A DNA stretch of 64,000 nucleotides from an uncultured Prevotella sp. (GTDB taxonomy: Bacteria; Bacteroidota; Bacteroidia; Bacteroidales; Bacteroidaceae). The position numbers and the translations under genes were made by a program. The stretch lies in the NCBI GenBank assembly GCA_945873145.1, contig CAMCBZ010000010.1:16190-80189 (forward strand), read 5' to 3'. Below are positions 40,201 through 47,430 of the stretch, one piece after another. Positions within the stretch are counted from its first letter, which is position 1, and each line of letters begins with the position of its first letter. Under the pieces are notes generated by a model that was given only the letters and a program-made list of their open reading frames with translations, searched no databases and was not told the origin of the DNA.

Positions 40201-41086
40201 TCAAACGCGGGTAGCTGGTCATGTAGACCGCTGTACCGGCGATAGGCCATGAGCCTACGCCACCGCCCATACGGTCGCGGATCTCACCGCCCGTACCCGT
40301 AGCGGCACCGTTGAACGGCTCCACCGTGGTGGGGAAGTTGTGAGTCTCGGCTTTCAGCGAGATGACGCTCTCGATAGGCTTCACGCGGAACCAGTCGCTC
40401 GTGCTCTGGTCTTCCGGTGCGAACTGCTCGATCTCGGGCCCCTGTGCGAAAGCCACGTTGTCCTTATAGGCCGAGAGGATCTTGCCCGGATTTTCTTTCG
40501 TGGTCTTCTTGATGAGTGCGAAGAGGCTCGAGGGGCGCTCTTCGCCGTCGATGACAAACGAGCCGCCGAAGATCTTGTGACGGCAGTGCTCAGAGTTGAT
40601 CTGTGCGAAGCCGAAGATCTCGGAGTCGGTCAGCGGGCGTCCGTTTTGCTTTTCTATCTTATGGAGATATTCTATTTCCTCAGGACTCAGCGCGAGGCCC
40701 TCCTCCTCGTTGTACTTCTCGATGTCGTCGACGTGCTTGATGGGCTCAGGCTCGTGGTTGACGGTGAAGATAGTCTGGTCCAGACCTTTGTACATACGCT
40801 GGAGCATGGGATCGTGCTCGGCGTCCTCGCTTTTGACGGGGAAGTACTCCTCAATACGCGAAATGCCGGTGAGACTCATGTTTTGCGTGATCTCAACGGC
40901 ATTTGTGCTCCATGGTGTAATCATTTCGCGGCGTGGTCCGACGAAGAAGCCGTCCAGCTTCTCGTCGCTGAGCATCTCGGCGTCGCCGTAGAGCCAGCAC
41001 AGTTCCTGCTTCTCCTGCTCACTGGGCTGGTGGTCCATCTCAGTGGCAATGACAGTCTCCTTCGGAGTCTTAAAGAAAAGAATCAT
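37274..41086 (-). CDS. purL: Phosphoribosylformylglycinamidine synthase
   Basis: 1270-residue single-chain FGAM synthase (large PurL), fourth step of purine synthesis, converting FGAR, ATP and glutamine to FGAM. The middle part holds the synthetase motifs QINSEHCRHKIFGG (about 164-177), ETHNFPTTVEPFNGAATGTGG and GGGSVSSVDTG; the C-terminal class I glutamine amidotransferase shows GICNGCQLMVEL with the nucleophile Cys near residue 1118 and PHPERAIFPWQ with the catalytic His/Glu. Length agrees with the Gram-negative large form. Monocistronic: its -7 box TATCTTTG lies at 41140-41133 on the minus strand and its terminator at 37216. Confidence 0.97.
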   Translation of the reverse strand: MILFFKTPKETVIATEMDHQPSEQEKQELCWLYGDAEMLSDEKLDGFFVGPRREMITPWSTNAVEITQNMSLTGISRIEEYFPVKSEDAEHDPMLQRMYKGLDQTIFTVNHEPEPIKHVDDIEKYNEEEGLALSPEEIEYLHKIEKQNGRPLTDSEIFGFAQINSEHCRHKIFGGSFVIDGEERPSSLFALIKKTTKENPGKILSAYKDNVAFAQGPEIEQFAPEDQSTSDWFRVKPIESVISLKAETHNFPTTVEPFNGAATGTGGEIRDRMGGGVGSWPIAGTAVYMTSYPRLKTDNDTAGRDWEDKIAPRPWLYQTPEQILIKASNGASDFGNKFGQPLITGSLLTFEYQSTTGDTATTADGKPVEGEQAGEVYGYDKVIMLAGGVGYGKKRDCLKKEPQTGNDIVVVGGDNYRIGLGGGSVSSVDTGRYSNGIELNAVQRANPEMQKRAYNLVRALVEEDVNPVVSIHDHGSAGHLNCLSELVEDCGGEIDMTKLPIGDKTLSAKEIIANESQERMGLLIDEKHLEHVEKIAERERAPLYVVGKTTGDAHFSFVQGDGVKPFDLDVAQMFGHSPKTVMVDETVKHHYEDVTYSADHIDEYLNRVLQLEAVACKDWLTNKVDRSVTGKVARQQTQGQIQLPLSDCGVVALDYRGKQGIATALGHAPQAGMADAAAGSVLSVAESLTNIIWAPIATDHDHPYPVQNINLSANWMWPCRSQKGEDARLYAGVQALSDFCCELGLNVPTGKDSLSLSQQYPDGRKIIAPGTVIVTSGAEVSDVKKVVSPVVVNDKNSSLYYIDFSFDEQRLGGSAFAQSLGRIGSDVPTVKNSEYFADCFNAVQELIAKGWIMAGHDVSAGGLITTLLEMTFANTEGGLHVNLHDVEPESDDIVKMLFAENPGVVIQVSDQHKKELREYLEDNGIGYAKIAYPTPHERKIVVVKGDYSHEFDIDALRDVWYRTSYLLDRDQSMNGMARKRYLNYKKQPLEMKFGKDFKGSFESLGLNPDRWKDNAQQAARPKAAIIREKGTNGEREMAYTLWLAGFEVKDVMMTDLISGRETLEEVNMIVFCGGFSNSDVLGSAKGWAGAFLYNPKAKEALDKFYARKDTLSLGICNGCQLMVELNLINPEHKHRAHLTHNVSQKFESQFLGLSIPQNNSVMLGSLSGDKLGIWVAHGEGRFYLPEPEDHYNVVAKYNYAEYPGNPNGSDYNVAGICSADGRHLAMMPHPERAIFPWQNAWYPAKHRNDDVTPWIEAFVNARKWIENCKK

Positions 41087-41403
41087 AGTCTCTCTAAAGT
41101 TTTATATGAAAGATGTTGTAATATTACAAGTGCAAAGATACAAGAAATTATCCATAAATCACAATCTGACGATTCAATTTTTAGGGTTGTAGTATGTATT
41201 TCTCCGGATTTTCTATATCCTATTCTATAAATGTATCAGCAATTTCTCTGGAAGCAACAGTTTTGGTGACAAGCTTTTGTAAAGTTCGTTGAGGTCTGTA
41301 TCACTGGTGAACTGTACCGACCCCTCCCTTTGGGAAAGGTGGGGCTTTCCACAACGTGTCTATATATAATATGGTGTATAAAGCTAAATAAAGTGTGCTT
41401 TTC

Positions 41404-41434
41404 TTTGTTAATAATAGATTATTTACTATCTTTG
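41404..41434 (+). promoter_or_regulatory. Promoter of the S24 regulator
   Basis: TTTG (41404-41407), 19 bases, TATCTTTG (41427-41434): an ideal Bacteroidetes promoter. The 427-base gap 41087-41513 also contains the purL -7 box (41133-41140) and a C-rich element CCCCTCCCTTTGGGAAAGG at 41320-41346; nothing else is recognised. Confidence 0.7.
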
Positions 41435-41513
41435 CAGGTGAAAATAATCAGTAAGAAAGCGTATAGACGCCGATATGGCATGTTTATGCTTTGGAATATA
41501 ATTTTCTACAGCC

Positions 41514-42161
41514 ATGAGAATAGCAAAATACGACTATGAGGCGATGCCGCCGGAGACGCGCAACCTCTATCTGTTGATGATGGACAAGACCGCGGGCGGT
41601 CAGACCGCCTTTGCCCAGGAGATTGGCGTGCGCCAGCAGACACTCACGCGGCTTTTCCGTCCCGACCCACGCAACGGGCGCTACCCTGCCATCAGTCCGG
41701 ATATCAAAGAGAAGGTCTGCCGGCACTATGGCTTGGACCAGTCTTTCTTCCTTGCCGAGACAGAGGGCAGTCTGCGCAACACCGATCAGACACGGCCGCG
41801 TATCGACCAGACTGCATCGGCGGGAAAGCTCACTGAGGAGATCGATGTCTCCTACGAGCGCTATCCGGTCATCAAGCAACTGCCTGACTACGACTTCACC
41901 ATCCTGGTGAAAGGCGACAGCATGGAACCGGAGATCAAAAGCGGTGACGAACTCGCCTGCCGTGTGGTGACCGATGCGAGTTTCATCCAGTGGGGCAAGG
42001 TGCATGTGCTGGATACGGACCAGGGCATCGTGGTGAAGCGCATCTACGACGACAAGGATGGACTCAAGTGCGTGTCGGACAATCCCAAGTATCTGCCTTT
42101 CACGGTGCCGAAAGACCAGTTGCGCAGCGTGTGCCTGGTAGTGGGGCTCGTGAGGTTCTGA
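41514..42161 (+). CDS. HTH regulator with S24 (LexA/CI-like) peptidase domain
   Basis: 215-residue regulator of the phage-repressor/LexA type. An N-terminal helix-turn-helix (QTAFAQEIGVRQQTLTRLF, about 29-47) is joined by a linker to a C-terminal S24 domain. The catalytic Ser is in KGDSMEPEIKSGDE (about residue 136) and the Lys in GIVVKRIYDD (about 173). An Ala-Gly in the linker (TASAGKL, about 99-105) could be the self-cleavage site, so RecA-linked derepression is possible. No prophage genes are nearby, so this is a free-standing stress or SOS regulator rather than part of a complete phage. Confidence 0.85.
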   Translation: MRIAKYDYEAMPPETRNLYLLMMDKTAGGQTAFAQEIGVRQQTLTRLFRPDPRNGRYPAISPDIKEKVCRHYGLDQSFFLAETEGSLRNTDQTRPRIDQTASAGKLTEEIDVSYERYPVIKQLPDYDFTILVKGDSMEPEIKSGDELACRVVTDASFIQWGKVHVLDTDQGIVVKRIYDDKDGLKCVSDNPKYLPFTVPKDQLRSVCLVVGLVRF

Positions 42162-42203
42162 AGCAAAAGAACAGCAAGGATTCCATGTGTTTGCAGAGCG
42201 AAA

Positions 42204-42240
42204 CAAAAAAATCGCTGGAATGCCGTGGCATTCCAGCGAT
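42204..42240 (-). terminator. Perfect-palindrome terminator
   Basis: ATCGCTGGAATGCC (42211-42224) and GGCATTCCAGCGAT (42227-42240) are exact reverse complements. On the minus strand the hairpin is followed by TTTTTTGTTT, terminating the DUF4248 gene; it may also serve the convergent regulator. Confidence 0.85.
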
Positions 42241-42293
42241 TGCTGTCTTGTAGAAGTAGTCTGTCAGAAGGCGAGGTGACTACGGTCAGACTG

Positions 42294-42587
42294 CTATGGC
42301 TCGCCAAGATAGTAGAAGATCCATTTGACTTGCGCCGGTGTGAACGTACGTTGATGGCCGGTGTAGCCAAGGTCTTGCAGTCGTCTCAACAGGTCGGGAC
42401 AGTGCTCTGTCCATTGCCGCAACTTTCTCCAAGCGGCTCCCGGGGTGTCCTGAGGGCAATACATCATGGCGAGTTCCGTGCGTCCGTATGCCCGCGCCTT
42501 CATTTCTGTTTCTGTTTTTGTTTGTTCAATCATCTTTTTTGTGTTTACTAGTATTAAGGGTTGTTGTTGATAACTCTCTTCGTTCAT
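42294..42587 (-). CDS. DUF4248-family protein
   Basis: 97-residue small protein. Residues about 30-97 (ARAYGRTELAMMYCPQDTPGAAWRKLRQW, FTPAQVKWIFYYLGEP) match the wording of DUF4248, a Bacteroidales-specific family of unknown function with many paralogues per genome, often next to DNA-binding or mobile genes. The start at 42587 is supported by a promoter about 60 bases upstream; internal Met codons at residues 19 and 29 are alternatives. It converges with the S24 regulator across a shared palindromic terminator. Confidence 0.78.
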   Translation of the reverse strand: MNEESYQQQPLILVNTKKMIEQTKTETEMKARAYGRTELAMMYCPQDTPGAAWRKLRQWTEHCPDLLRRLQDLGYTGHQRTFTPAQVKWIFYYLGEP

Positions 42588-42649
42588 ATATTCTCCATTT
42601 TGAATGTCTTATGATTAGTCAATGCGTAAGTCTGTAGAGAAAGGTGATG

Positions 42650-42681
42650 CAAAGATATAAAAAGATTGTGAATACAACAAA
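42650..42681 (-). promoter_or_regulatory. Promoter of the DUF4248 gene
   Basis: On the minus strand TTTG (42681-42678), 20 bases, TATCTTTG (42657-42650). The rest of the gap 42588-42833 holds this and the terminator at 42760. Confidence 0.65.
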
Positions 42682-42759
42682 TTAAAAGCAATAAAAATAT
42701 CATTTACAAGCAATATTTCGCTTTTACGAACTTGCTTCCTTTGGAAACATGTTGGTGAA

Positions 42760-42802
42760 AGGACAAAAACAAAAACACCCCGCAGTCATCGCGACTACAG
42801 GG
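42760..42802 (-). terminator. Terminator of the receptor-lipoprotein operon
   Basis: On the minus strand CCCTGTAGTC and GACTGCGGGG pair (two G-U pairs) and are followed by TGTTTTTGTTTTTG. Confidence 0.75.
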
Positions 42803-42833
42803 CGTGGAAAGTGTTCACAAGAGAGATTACATA

Positions 42834-44336
42834 CTAATATTGTGTGTTTTCAGGATCCCAGTTTGCCCAGCCTGCTGTCCAGTCAGTACCATCGGCGAAG
42901 GCTCCTGCCGTTTTTGAGAGTTGCAGGTTGGCCTCGATGATGCTCTTGATGCCGCTCCAGGTCATAGCCGTCCAGTTGAGGATGCTGTTGTTGTTGGCAG
43001 CGAGCGTGAAGAACGAGGTGGAGAACGACGGCTTGGAAGCGTCGGTGGTTTTCGTATTATAGTCGTAGAGCCCATCGGTGTAGACTTTGTTGAAGTCAGA
43101 TCCGGTGATGGTCATTCCGGCGAAGACATTGTTCTGCAGTTTCATCAAGCCTTTCTTGGCAGCGCCTTGTGTGTCTCCTTTCTCGTTGTCGAGGATGATG
43201 CCGACAGGCCAGCCGATGAAGACGCTGTTGAGCACGTTGAGGCGCGAGTTACGACGGATGTGCATGGCAGCCTGGAATTTGCCCATTGACGAGCCGTTGC
43301 CTGGGTTCATGCCGCCGCCATTGATGTAGTCGGTGGTATTCTGGAAGTTGGCGTCGAAGGTCTTAGGCCCCAGGATGGTCATATACTTCAGTGTAGCAGT
43401 CGTGTAGGGCTCTGCCGTAGAACCGCTGGCATTGTTGTCGCTTTCGAAGCTGTTGCTCTGTGAGGCATCTGCAATTTTGGAGTCACGGACGCTTAGTCCA
43501 TAGGTTACGCTGCCGGCGAATCCGTTGTCGGTGTCGAAGTCATCGTCCCATCCGCGGTAAGCGATGAGGTGCTGGCAGTTCACCGTGCCGCCGAACCACT
43601 CGTAGGAGTCATCATTGGAGTAGCTCACCTGCACGTGGTCGATGGTCGTTCCGGCTCCCACGGATCCGAGAGTCAGACCATTGATCTCCTGGTCTTTTTG
43701 GAAAGGATAGCCAGCGAACTCAATGCGCACATACTCCAGGTCGCCAGAGTTGTCGTTGGCATCAGTGCCTCCGTGCTTGGTGCGGGGACCGCCCTCGATC
43801 TGCTGGTTGAGCACGCCGTTGTTGTTAGGAGCCTTTCCGCAGAGGATGATGCCGCCCCAGTCTCCGGGCTTCCGGCTACCGGCAGCCATCTCAGAGGTGA
43901 AGACGATCGGGCTTGTCTGTGTGCCTTTGGCGATGAGCTTGCCGCCTGGCTCGGCGATGAGGGCAGCCTTGGTGTCCTTGTCGCCCTTGATGACGGTGCC
44001 CGGCTCGATGGTCAGTTCAGCACCGTCAGCGATGTACACCCATCCTTTGAGCAGGTAGGTGCCTTTCTTAATAGTCTGCTTGCCCTTGAAGACGAAGTTC
44101 TGGTCGCCGTTGCCGATGACGACACCGTTGGCATCGTCCTTGCCGTTGTCGTCGAAGAGAATGTGGTCGCAGGCTTTGAAGCCACCGTCGGTGGACCAGT
44201 TGTAGACGACAGACGTTCCGCCGTTGTTGCCGCCGTTGCTGCCGCCATTGTCGTCGTTGTCACTGCTGCACGCTGTCATCGAGGCAGCGAGGGCCAGGAT
44301 GCCCATGCATCCTAAAAACATCTTTGTTGTTTTCAT
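42834..44336 (-). CDS. Surface lipoprotein with beta-helix fold, partner of TonB receptor
   Basis: 500-residue lipoprotein. Start chosen at 44336 (MKTTKMFLGCMGILALAASMTAC, lipobox MTAC) instead of 44381. After the Cys comes an acidic and Gly/Asn-rich linker (SSDNDDNGGSNGGNNGG), as in surface-exposed Bacteroidetes lipoproteins. The body has short repeated beta-strand turns (TIEPGTVIKGDKDTKAALIAEPGG, GKLIAKGTQTSPIVFTS, DWGGIILCGKAPNN), the pattern of a right-handed parallel beta-helix. It lies 58 bases behind a TonB-dependent receptor, giving a receptor-lipoprotein pair comparable in layout to SusC-SusD but unrelated in sequence. The Pho-box-like array at the operon promoter suggests a role in phosphate or phospho-compound capture. 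Ligand unknown. Confidence 0.82.
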   Translation of the reverse strand: MKTTKMFLGCMGILALAASMTACSSDNDDNGGSNGGNNGGTSVVYNWSTDGGFKACDHILFDDNGKDDANGVVIGNGDQNFVFKGKQTIKKGTYLLKGWVYIADGAELTIEPGTVIKGDKDTKAALIAEPGGKLIAKGTQTSPIVFTSEMAAGSRKPGDWGGIILCGKAPNNNGVLNQQIEGGPRTKHGGTDANDNSGDLEYVRIEFAGYPFQKDQEINGLTLGSVGAGTTIDHVQVSYSNDDSYEWFGGTVNCQHLIAYRGWDDDFDTDNGFAGSVTYGLSVRDSKIADASQSNSFESDNNASGSTAEPYTTATLKYMTILGPKTFDANFQNTTDYINGGGMNPGNGSSMGKFQAAMHIRRNSRLNVLNSVFIGWPVGIILDNEKGDTQGAAKKGLMKLQNNVFAGMTITGSDFNKVYTDGLYDYNTKTTDASKPSFSTSFFTLAANNNSILNWTAMTWSGIKSIIEANLQLSKTAGAFADGTDWTAGWANWDPENTQY

Positions 44337-44394
44337 CTTATTGTTGTTAAGAGTGATTATTTTTCCTTTATAGTTTCGCAAGTTGCTATAGACT

Positions 44395-47208
44395 CTATAG
44401 CTTGAATGTCACCGTGGCCTGCAGGTTGCGCCCGGGCTTGTAGCGTCGGGTGACCTCCTGGACTTTCTTGCTGCTGCCGCCTACGCTCACCGTAGTGAAC
44501 TGTTTGAAAGTGATGTTTTGGTTGAGCAGGTCGCGGGCGGCGAGCTTCAGCTCCACATGTTTGCCGAAGCGCTTGCTGACGGTGAGGTCAAAAGCATCGC
44601 GCGGCATCTCGTAGCTGTTGGGCACTTTGATGCTTTTGTCCATGCCTTCGGAACGTCCCACACCTACGATGCGTTTGCCGATGCGGTTGTAGAGCAGTGC
44701 GATGTCGAGGTCGAGCGGCTGGCTTTTGTAGAAGAGTCCCGTGTTGATGAGGTAGGGTGACTGTCCCTGCATGGCGCGACTTTCCTCATTGCTGCCCGGC
44801 TCAAAGTTGACGCGGCTATGGATGAGTGAGCCGTTGAAACTCCAGTTCAGGTCGGGCAGTCCCATGAAGGCGAGGTTCTTGCGGATGTCGAGCTCCAAGC
44901 CGTAGTTGTTGGCCGAGCGGGCATTGGCATAGGAGTAGATGACATCGGTGCCGCCCGCCATGGTATAGACCCACTCGATGGGCGAGTCGAAGTGCTTGTA
45001 GAAGGCTGCTAAAGATATCATCTCGCCGCGGCTGGGATACCACTCATAGCGCAGGTCGAGGTTGTCGACATAGCAGTTCTTCAGGTTGAAGTTACCCTCT
45101 ACGTTGCTCGCCAGGTCGAAGTCGTAGTAGACCGATGGCGAGACCTCGCGAAATTCCGGGCGGTTGACGCTGCGGCCATAGCTGAGCCGGATCTGGTTTT
45201 TCTCGTCGATCTTATAGGTAGCGTTGGCAGAGGGGAAGAGGTCGCTGTGACGATAGTAGTGGCTCTCGTGGCTCGTCTCATAGGATTTGCTGTTGGAGAT
45301 GAGTTCCATCTGGTTGTATTCAAAGCGGACACCGGCATGGATATCCAGTCTGCCAAAGGGGAGAGCAGCACTGACATATCCAGCCCCCAGTGTGTTGTGT
45401 CCGCTGTAGTCATTGATCTTGTTGACATCTTCGAGCAAGTAGAGCTTCTCTGCACCGTAGTTGTCGGCATTGCTCAGCAGGCTTGTCATCTCCATCGAGC
45501 GGAACCCGCTGGGCAGGCTGTTGCCTTCGGCGTTGTACCAATACATGAAGTTGCGGGTGGTGTATTTGCGGGTGCGGTACTCGCCGTAGGCACCCACCTT
45601 CACCTTAGGTTGCCAGTCACCGAAGGCAAACTGATGCTCGTCGTTGACATTGACAGAGACGATATGCTCGTCGAGAGAGGTCCACTCGCGCGAGATGTCG
45701 TTTTGATAGAGCCACACATAGTTGTCGCTCTTGCTGTCATCCTCGTTGTAGAGAATGTATTTACGACGGTCAGGCAACCGGCGATTGGCATACGCATAGC
45801 CGACGCTCCAATCAAGTGCATCGCCACTGAGGGTATGGCGGCCGGTTATCTGACCGGTATAGGTTGTTCTGCTGCGATAGTAATACTCTGCCGAGCGCTC
45901 GGGCTCTGACTGAGCGCTGAGGCCTTCACGCCATGTGTAGCGGTTGTTGCCGATCTGGTTGAAGATGTTCTTGAGCTGATATTTGTTCTTGCCGCTGGCG
46001 CTGAGCAGGGTCATGTTGAAGAGTGCGCCGAGACGTACGTTGTGGTTGTACTGGTTGTCGGTGGAGAGGCGCAATGGGTTGGAGCGGTCGTTTTCGGTGT
46101 CGTAGGCTCCATAGAAATTGTTGAGCATGTCGCGGTAGACGCGGTACTCGTTGGTGTAGTTCACGGCGGCGATGGCACCGAGCTTTCCGGCGGGCAGTGT
46201 CCAGCTATGGCTCCAGTCGACAGCGAGCTTCAAGTCGCCCCAGGGATGTTGGTTCTTCACTGCCCAGTCGTTGTTGAGGTGGTTGTCCGAGAGGCTGTAC
46301 ATGGTGTTGCCGCCGCTGTTCTTTCCGAGGTTGGCCAGGGTAGCGTCGATACCGCCGTGGAGCGAGCGCAGTCCGTTGTCGAAGCCGAGGAAGTCGGTGC
46401 GGCTCTGCTTGGTGGCAAGGAAACTCTTGAAGGCAGACGCACTGTTCCAGTTGCCGCCCACAGAGACGTGAAAGGCATTCTCCAAGGGAATCTCTTTGGT
46501 ATCGATCATGATGAAGCCGCCTGTGTAGTCGGCGGGATATTCCGGCGTCGGCGACTTCACGATGGTGAGGTTGTCGATCTGATTGCTTGGAATCATGTCG
46601 AAAGAGAAGGCGCGCTGGTCGGCCTCACTGCTGGGCACGGCACCACCATTCATCCACACATTATTATATCGTTGGGCCAGGCCACGCACCATGACGAATT
46701 TGTCGTCGATGAGGCTCACACCGGGCACGCGGCGGATGACTTCGCCGGCATTGGCGTCTTGGGTGAGCTTGATATCCTGGGCCGAGATGTTGCTCACGAT
46801 GACGGGACTGTTTTTTACTTCGGGCACGGCGGCCGTGACAGTATTTCTTCGTTTCACACCGGTCACCGTGACTCCTTTCAGTTGCTGTTCATAAGGCTTC
46901 AGCGCGACGGTGAGAACGTCTTCTGCTGCTGAGGCCTTTGAGAGAACCCCGTCAATGGTTGTATTCTTGTACCCCACGTATTTCACCAAGAGGGTGTAAG
47001 GCGTGGTGGTCGAGAGATGGTCAAAATGAAATTGTCCGTCGGTGTCGGTGACAGTCTTCGTGTCAGTGCCTTGCAGGCTGACGACCGCACCGATGAGCGG
47101 TTCTTTTGTTTTGGCGTCAACTACACGTCCGACGATGCTCTGTGCCTGGGCGGTGGTGGTGGCTATCAGCAGCACGGTGGCTGCTATTCCCCTTTGTAGC
47201 TTTCTCAT
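44395..47208 (-). CDS. TonB-dependent receptor (non-SusC type)
   Basis: 937-residue outer-membrane receptor. Signal peptide 1-22 (ending AQAQ), carboxypeptidase-like domain about 24-105 (SIVGRVVDAKTKEPLIGAVVSLQG), plug about 125-235 (SAQDIKLTQDANAGEVIRRVPGVS, FVMVRGLAQRYNNVWMNGG), then the barrel ending LQATVTFKL. The plug wording is of the FecA/outer-membrane receptor group and not SusC. It is followed by the beta-helix lipoprotein gene and preceded by five 11-bp-spaced TGTCA-like half-sites. Together with the neighbouring PiT transporter, this supports uptake of a phosphate-containing substrate across the outer membrane (inference). Confidence 0.88.
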   Translation of the reverse strand: MRKLQRGIAATVLLIATTTAQAQSIVGRVVDAKTKEPLIGAVVSLQGTDTKTVTDTDGQFHFDHLSTTTPYTLLVKYVGYKNTTIDGVLSKASAAEDVLTVALKPYEQQLKGVTVTGVKRRNTVTAAVPEVKNSPVIVSNISAQDIKLTQDANAGEVIRRVPGVSLIDDKFVMVRGLAQRYNNVWMNGGAVPSSEADQRAFSFDMIPSNQIDNLTIVKSPTPEYPADYTGGFIMIDTKEIPLENAFHVSVGGNWNSASAFKSFLATKQSRTDFLGFDNGLRSLHGGIDATLANLGKNSGGNTMYSLSDNHLNNDWAVKNQHPWGDLKLAVDWSHSWTLPAGKLGAIAAVNYTNEYRVYRDMLNNFYGAYDTENDRSNPLRLSTDNQYNHNVRLGALFNMTLLSASGKNKYQLKNIFNQIGNNRYTWREGLSAQSEPERSAEYYYRSRTTYTGQITGRHTLSGDALDWSVGYAYANRRLPDRRKYILYNEDDSKSDNYVWLYQNDISREWTSLDEHIVSVNVNDEHQFAFGDWQPKVKVGAYGEYRTRKYTTRNFMYWYNAEGNSLPSGFRSMEMTSLLSNADNYGAEKLYLLEDVNKINDYSGHNTLGAGYVSAALPFGRLDIHAGVRFEYNQMELISNSKSYETSHESHYYRHSDLFPSANATYKIDEKNQIRLSYGRSVNRPEFREVSPSVYYDFDLASNVEGNFNLKNCYVDNLDLRYEWYPSRGEMISLAAFYKHFDSPIEWVYTMAGGTDVIYSYANARSANNYGLELDIRKNLAFMGLPDLNWSFNGSLIHSRVNFEPGSNEESRAMQGQSPYLINTGLFYKSQPLDLDIALLYNRIGKRIVGVGRSEGMDKSIKVPNSYEMPRDAFDLTVSKRFGKHVELKLAARDLLNQNITFKQFTTVSVGGSSKKVQEVTRRYKPGRNLQATVTFKL

Positions 47209-47244
47209 TGTTACTGTTTGTATCCTTACTTATGTTTTCTGCTG

Positions 47245-47323
47245 CAAAGTTAGTAGGTTGATGTTTCCTTTTGATGTCCATACATTTACAATGGATAGAC
47301 GTAAGTACTACATTCTTATGACA
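47245..47323 (-). promoter_or_regulatory. Pho-box-like array, TonB receptor promoter
   Basis: Minus-strand half-sites start at 47323 (TGTCA), 47312 (TGTAG), 47301 (CGTCT), 47290 (TGTAA) and 47279 (GGACA, weak), all exactly 11 bases apart. The -7 box TAACTTTG occupies 47252-47245, putting the half-sites 71/60/49/38/27 bases upstream of its first T. Confidence 0.7.
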
Positions 47324-47324
47324 A

Positions 47325-47362
47325 CAAAAAAGCCGTGCCCGGCAGTCTCTGCCGGGCACGGC
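47325..47362 (-). terminator. Intrinsic terminator of the PiT transporter
   Basis: GCCGTGCCCGGCA (47332-47344) and TGCCGGGCACGGC (47350-47362) are exact reverse complements; the minus strand continues with TTTTTT. It directly precedes the Pho-like array of the next gene. Confidence 0.92.
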
Positions 47363-47430
47363 TACAACGATTACACAATTGTCAAATATATATTATAGGA
47401 GGAATCCTATACCGAGCTATTGAGGATCCG

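Noticed and set aside
41514..42161. Prophage repressor indicating a prophage
   Set aside because: No integrase, structural or replication phage genes lie on either side.
47209..47244. SusC/SusD-type pairing for the receptor at 44395
   Set aside because: The partner is a beta-helix lipoprotein without SusD helices, and the plug is not of SusC type.
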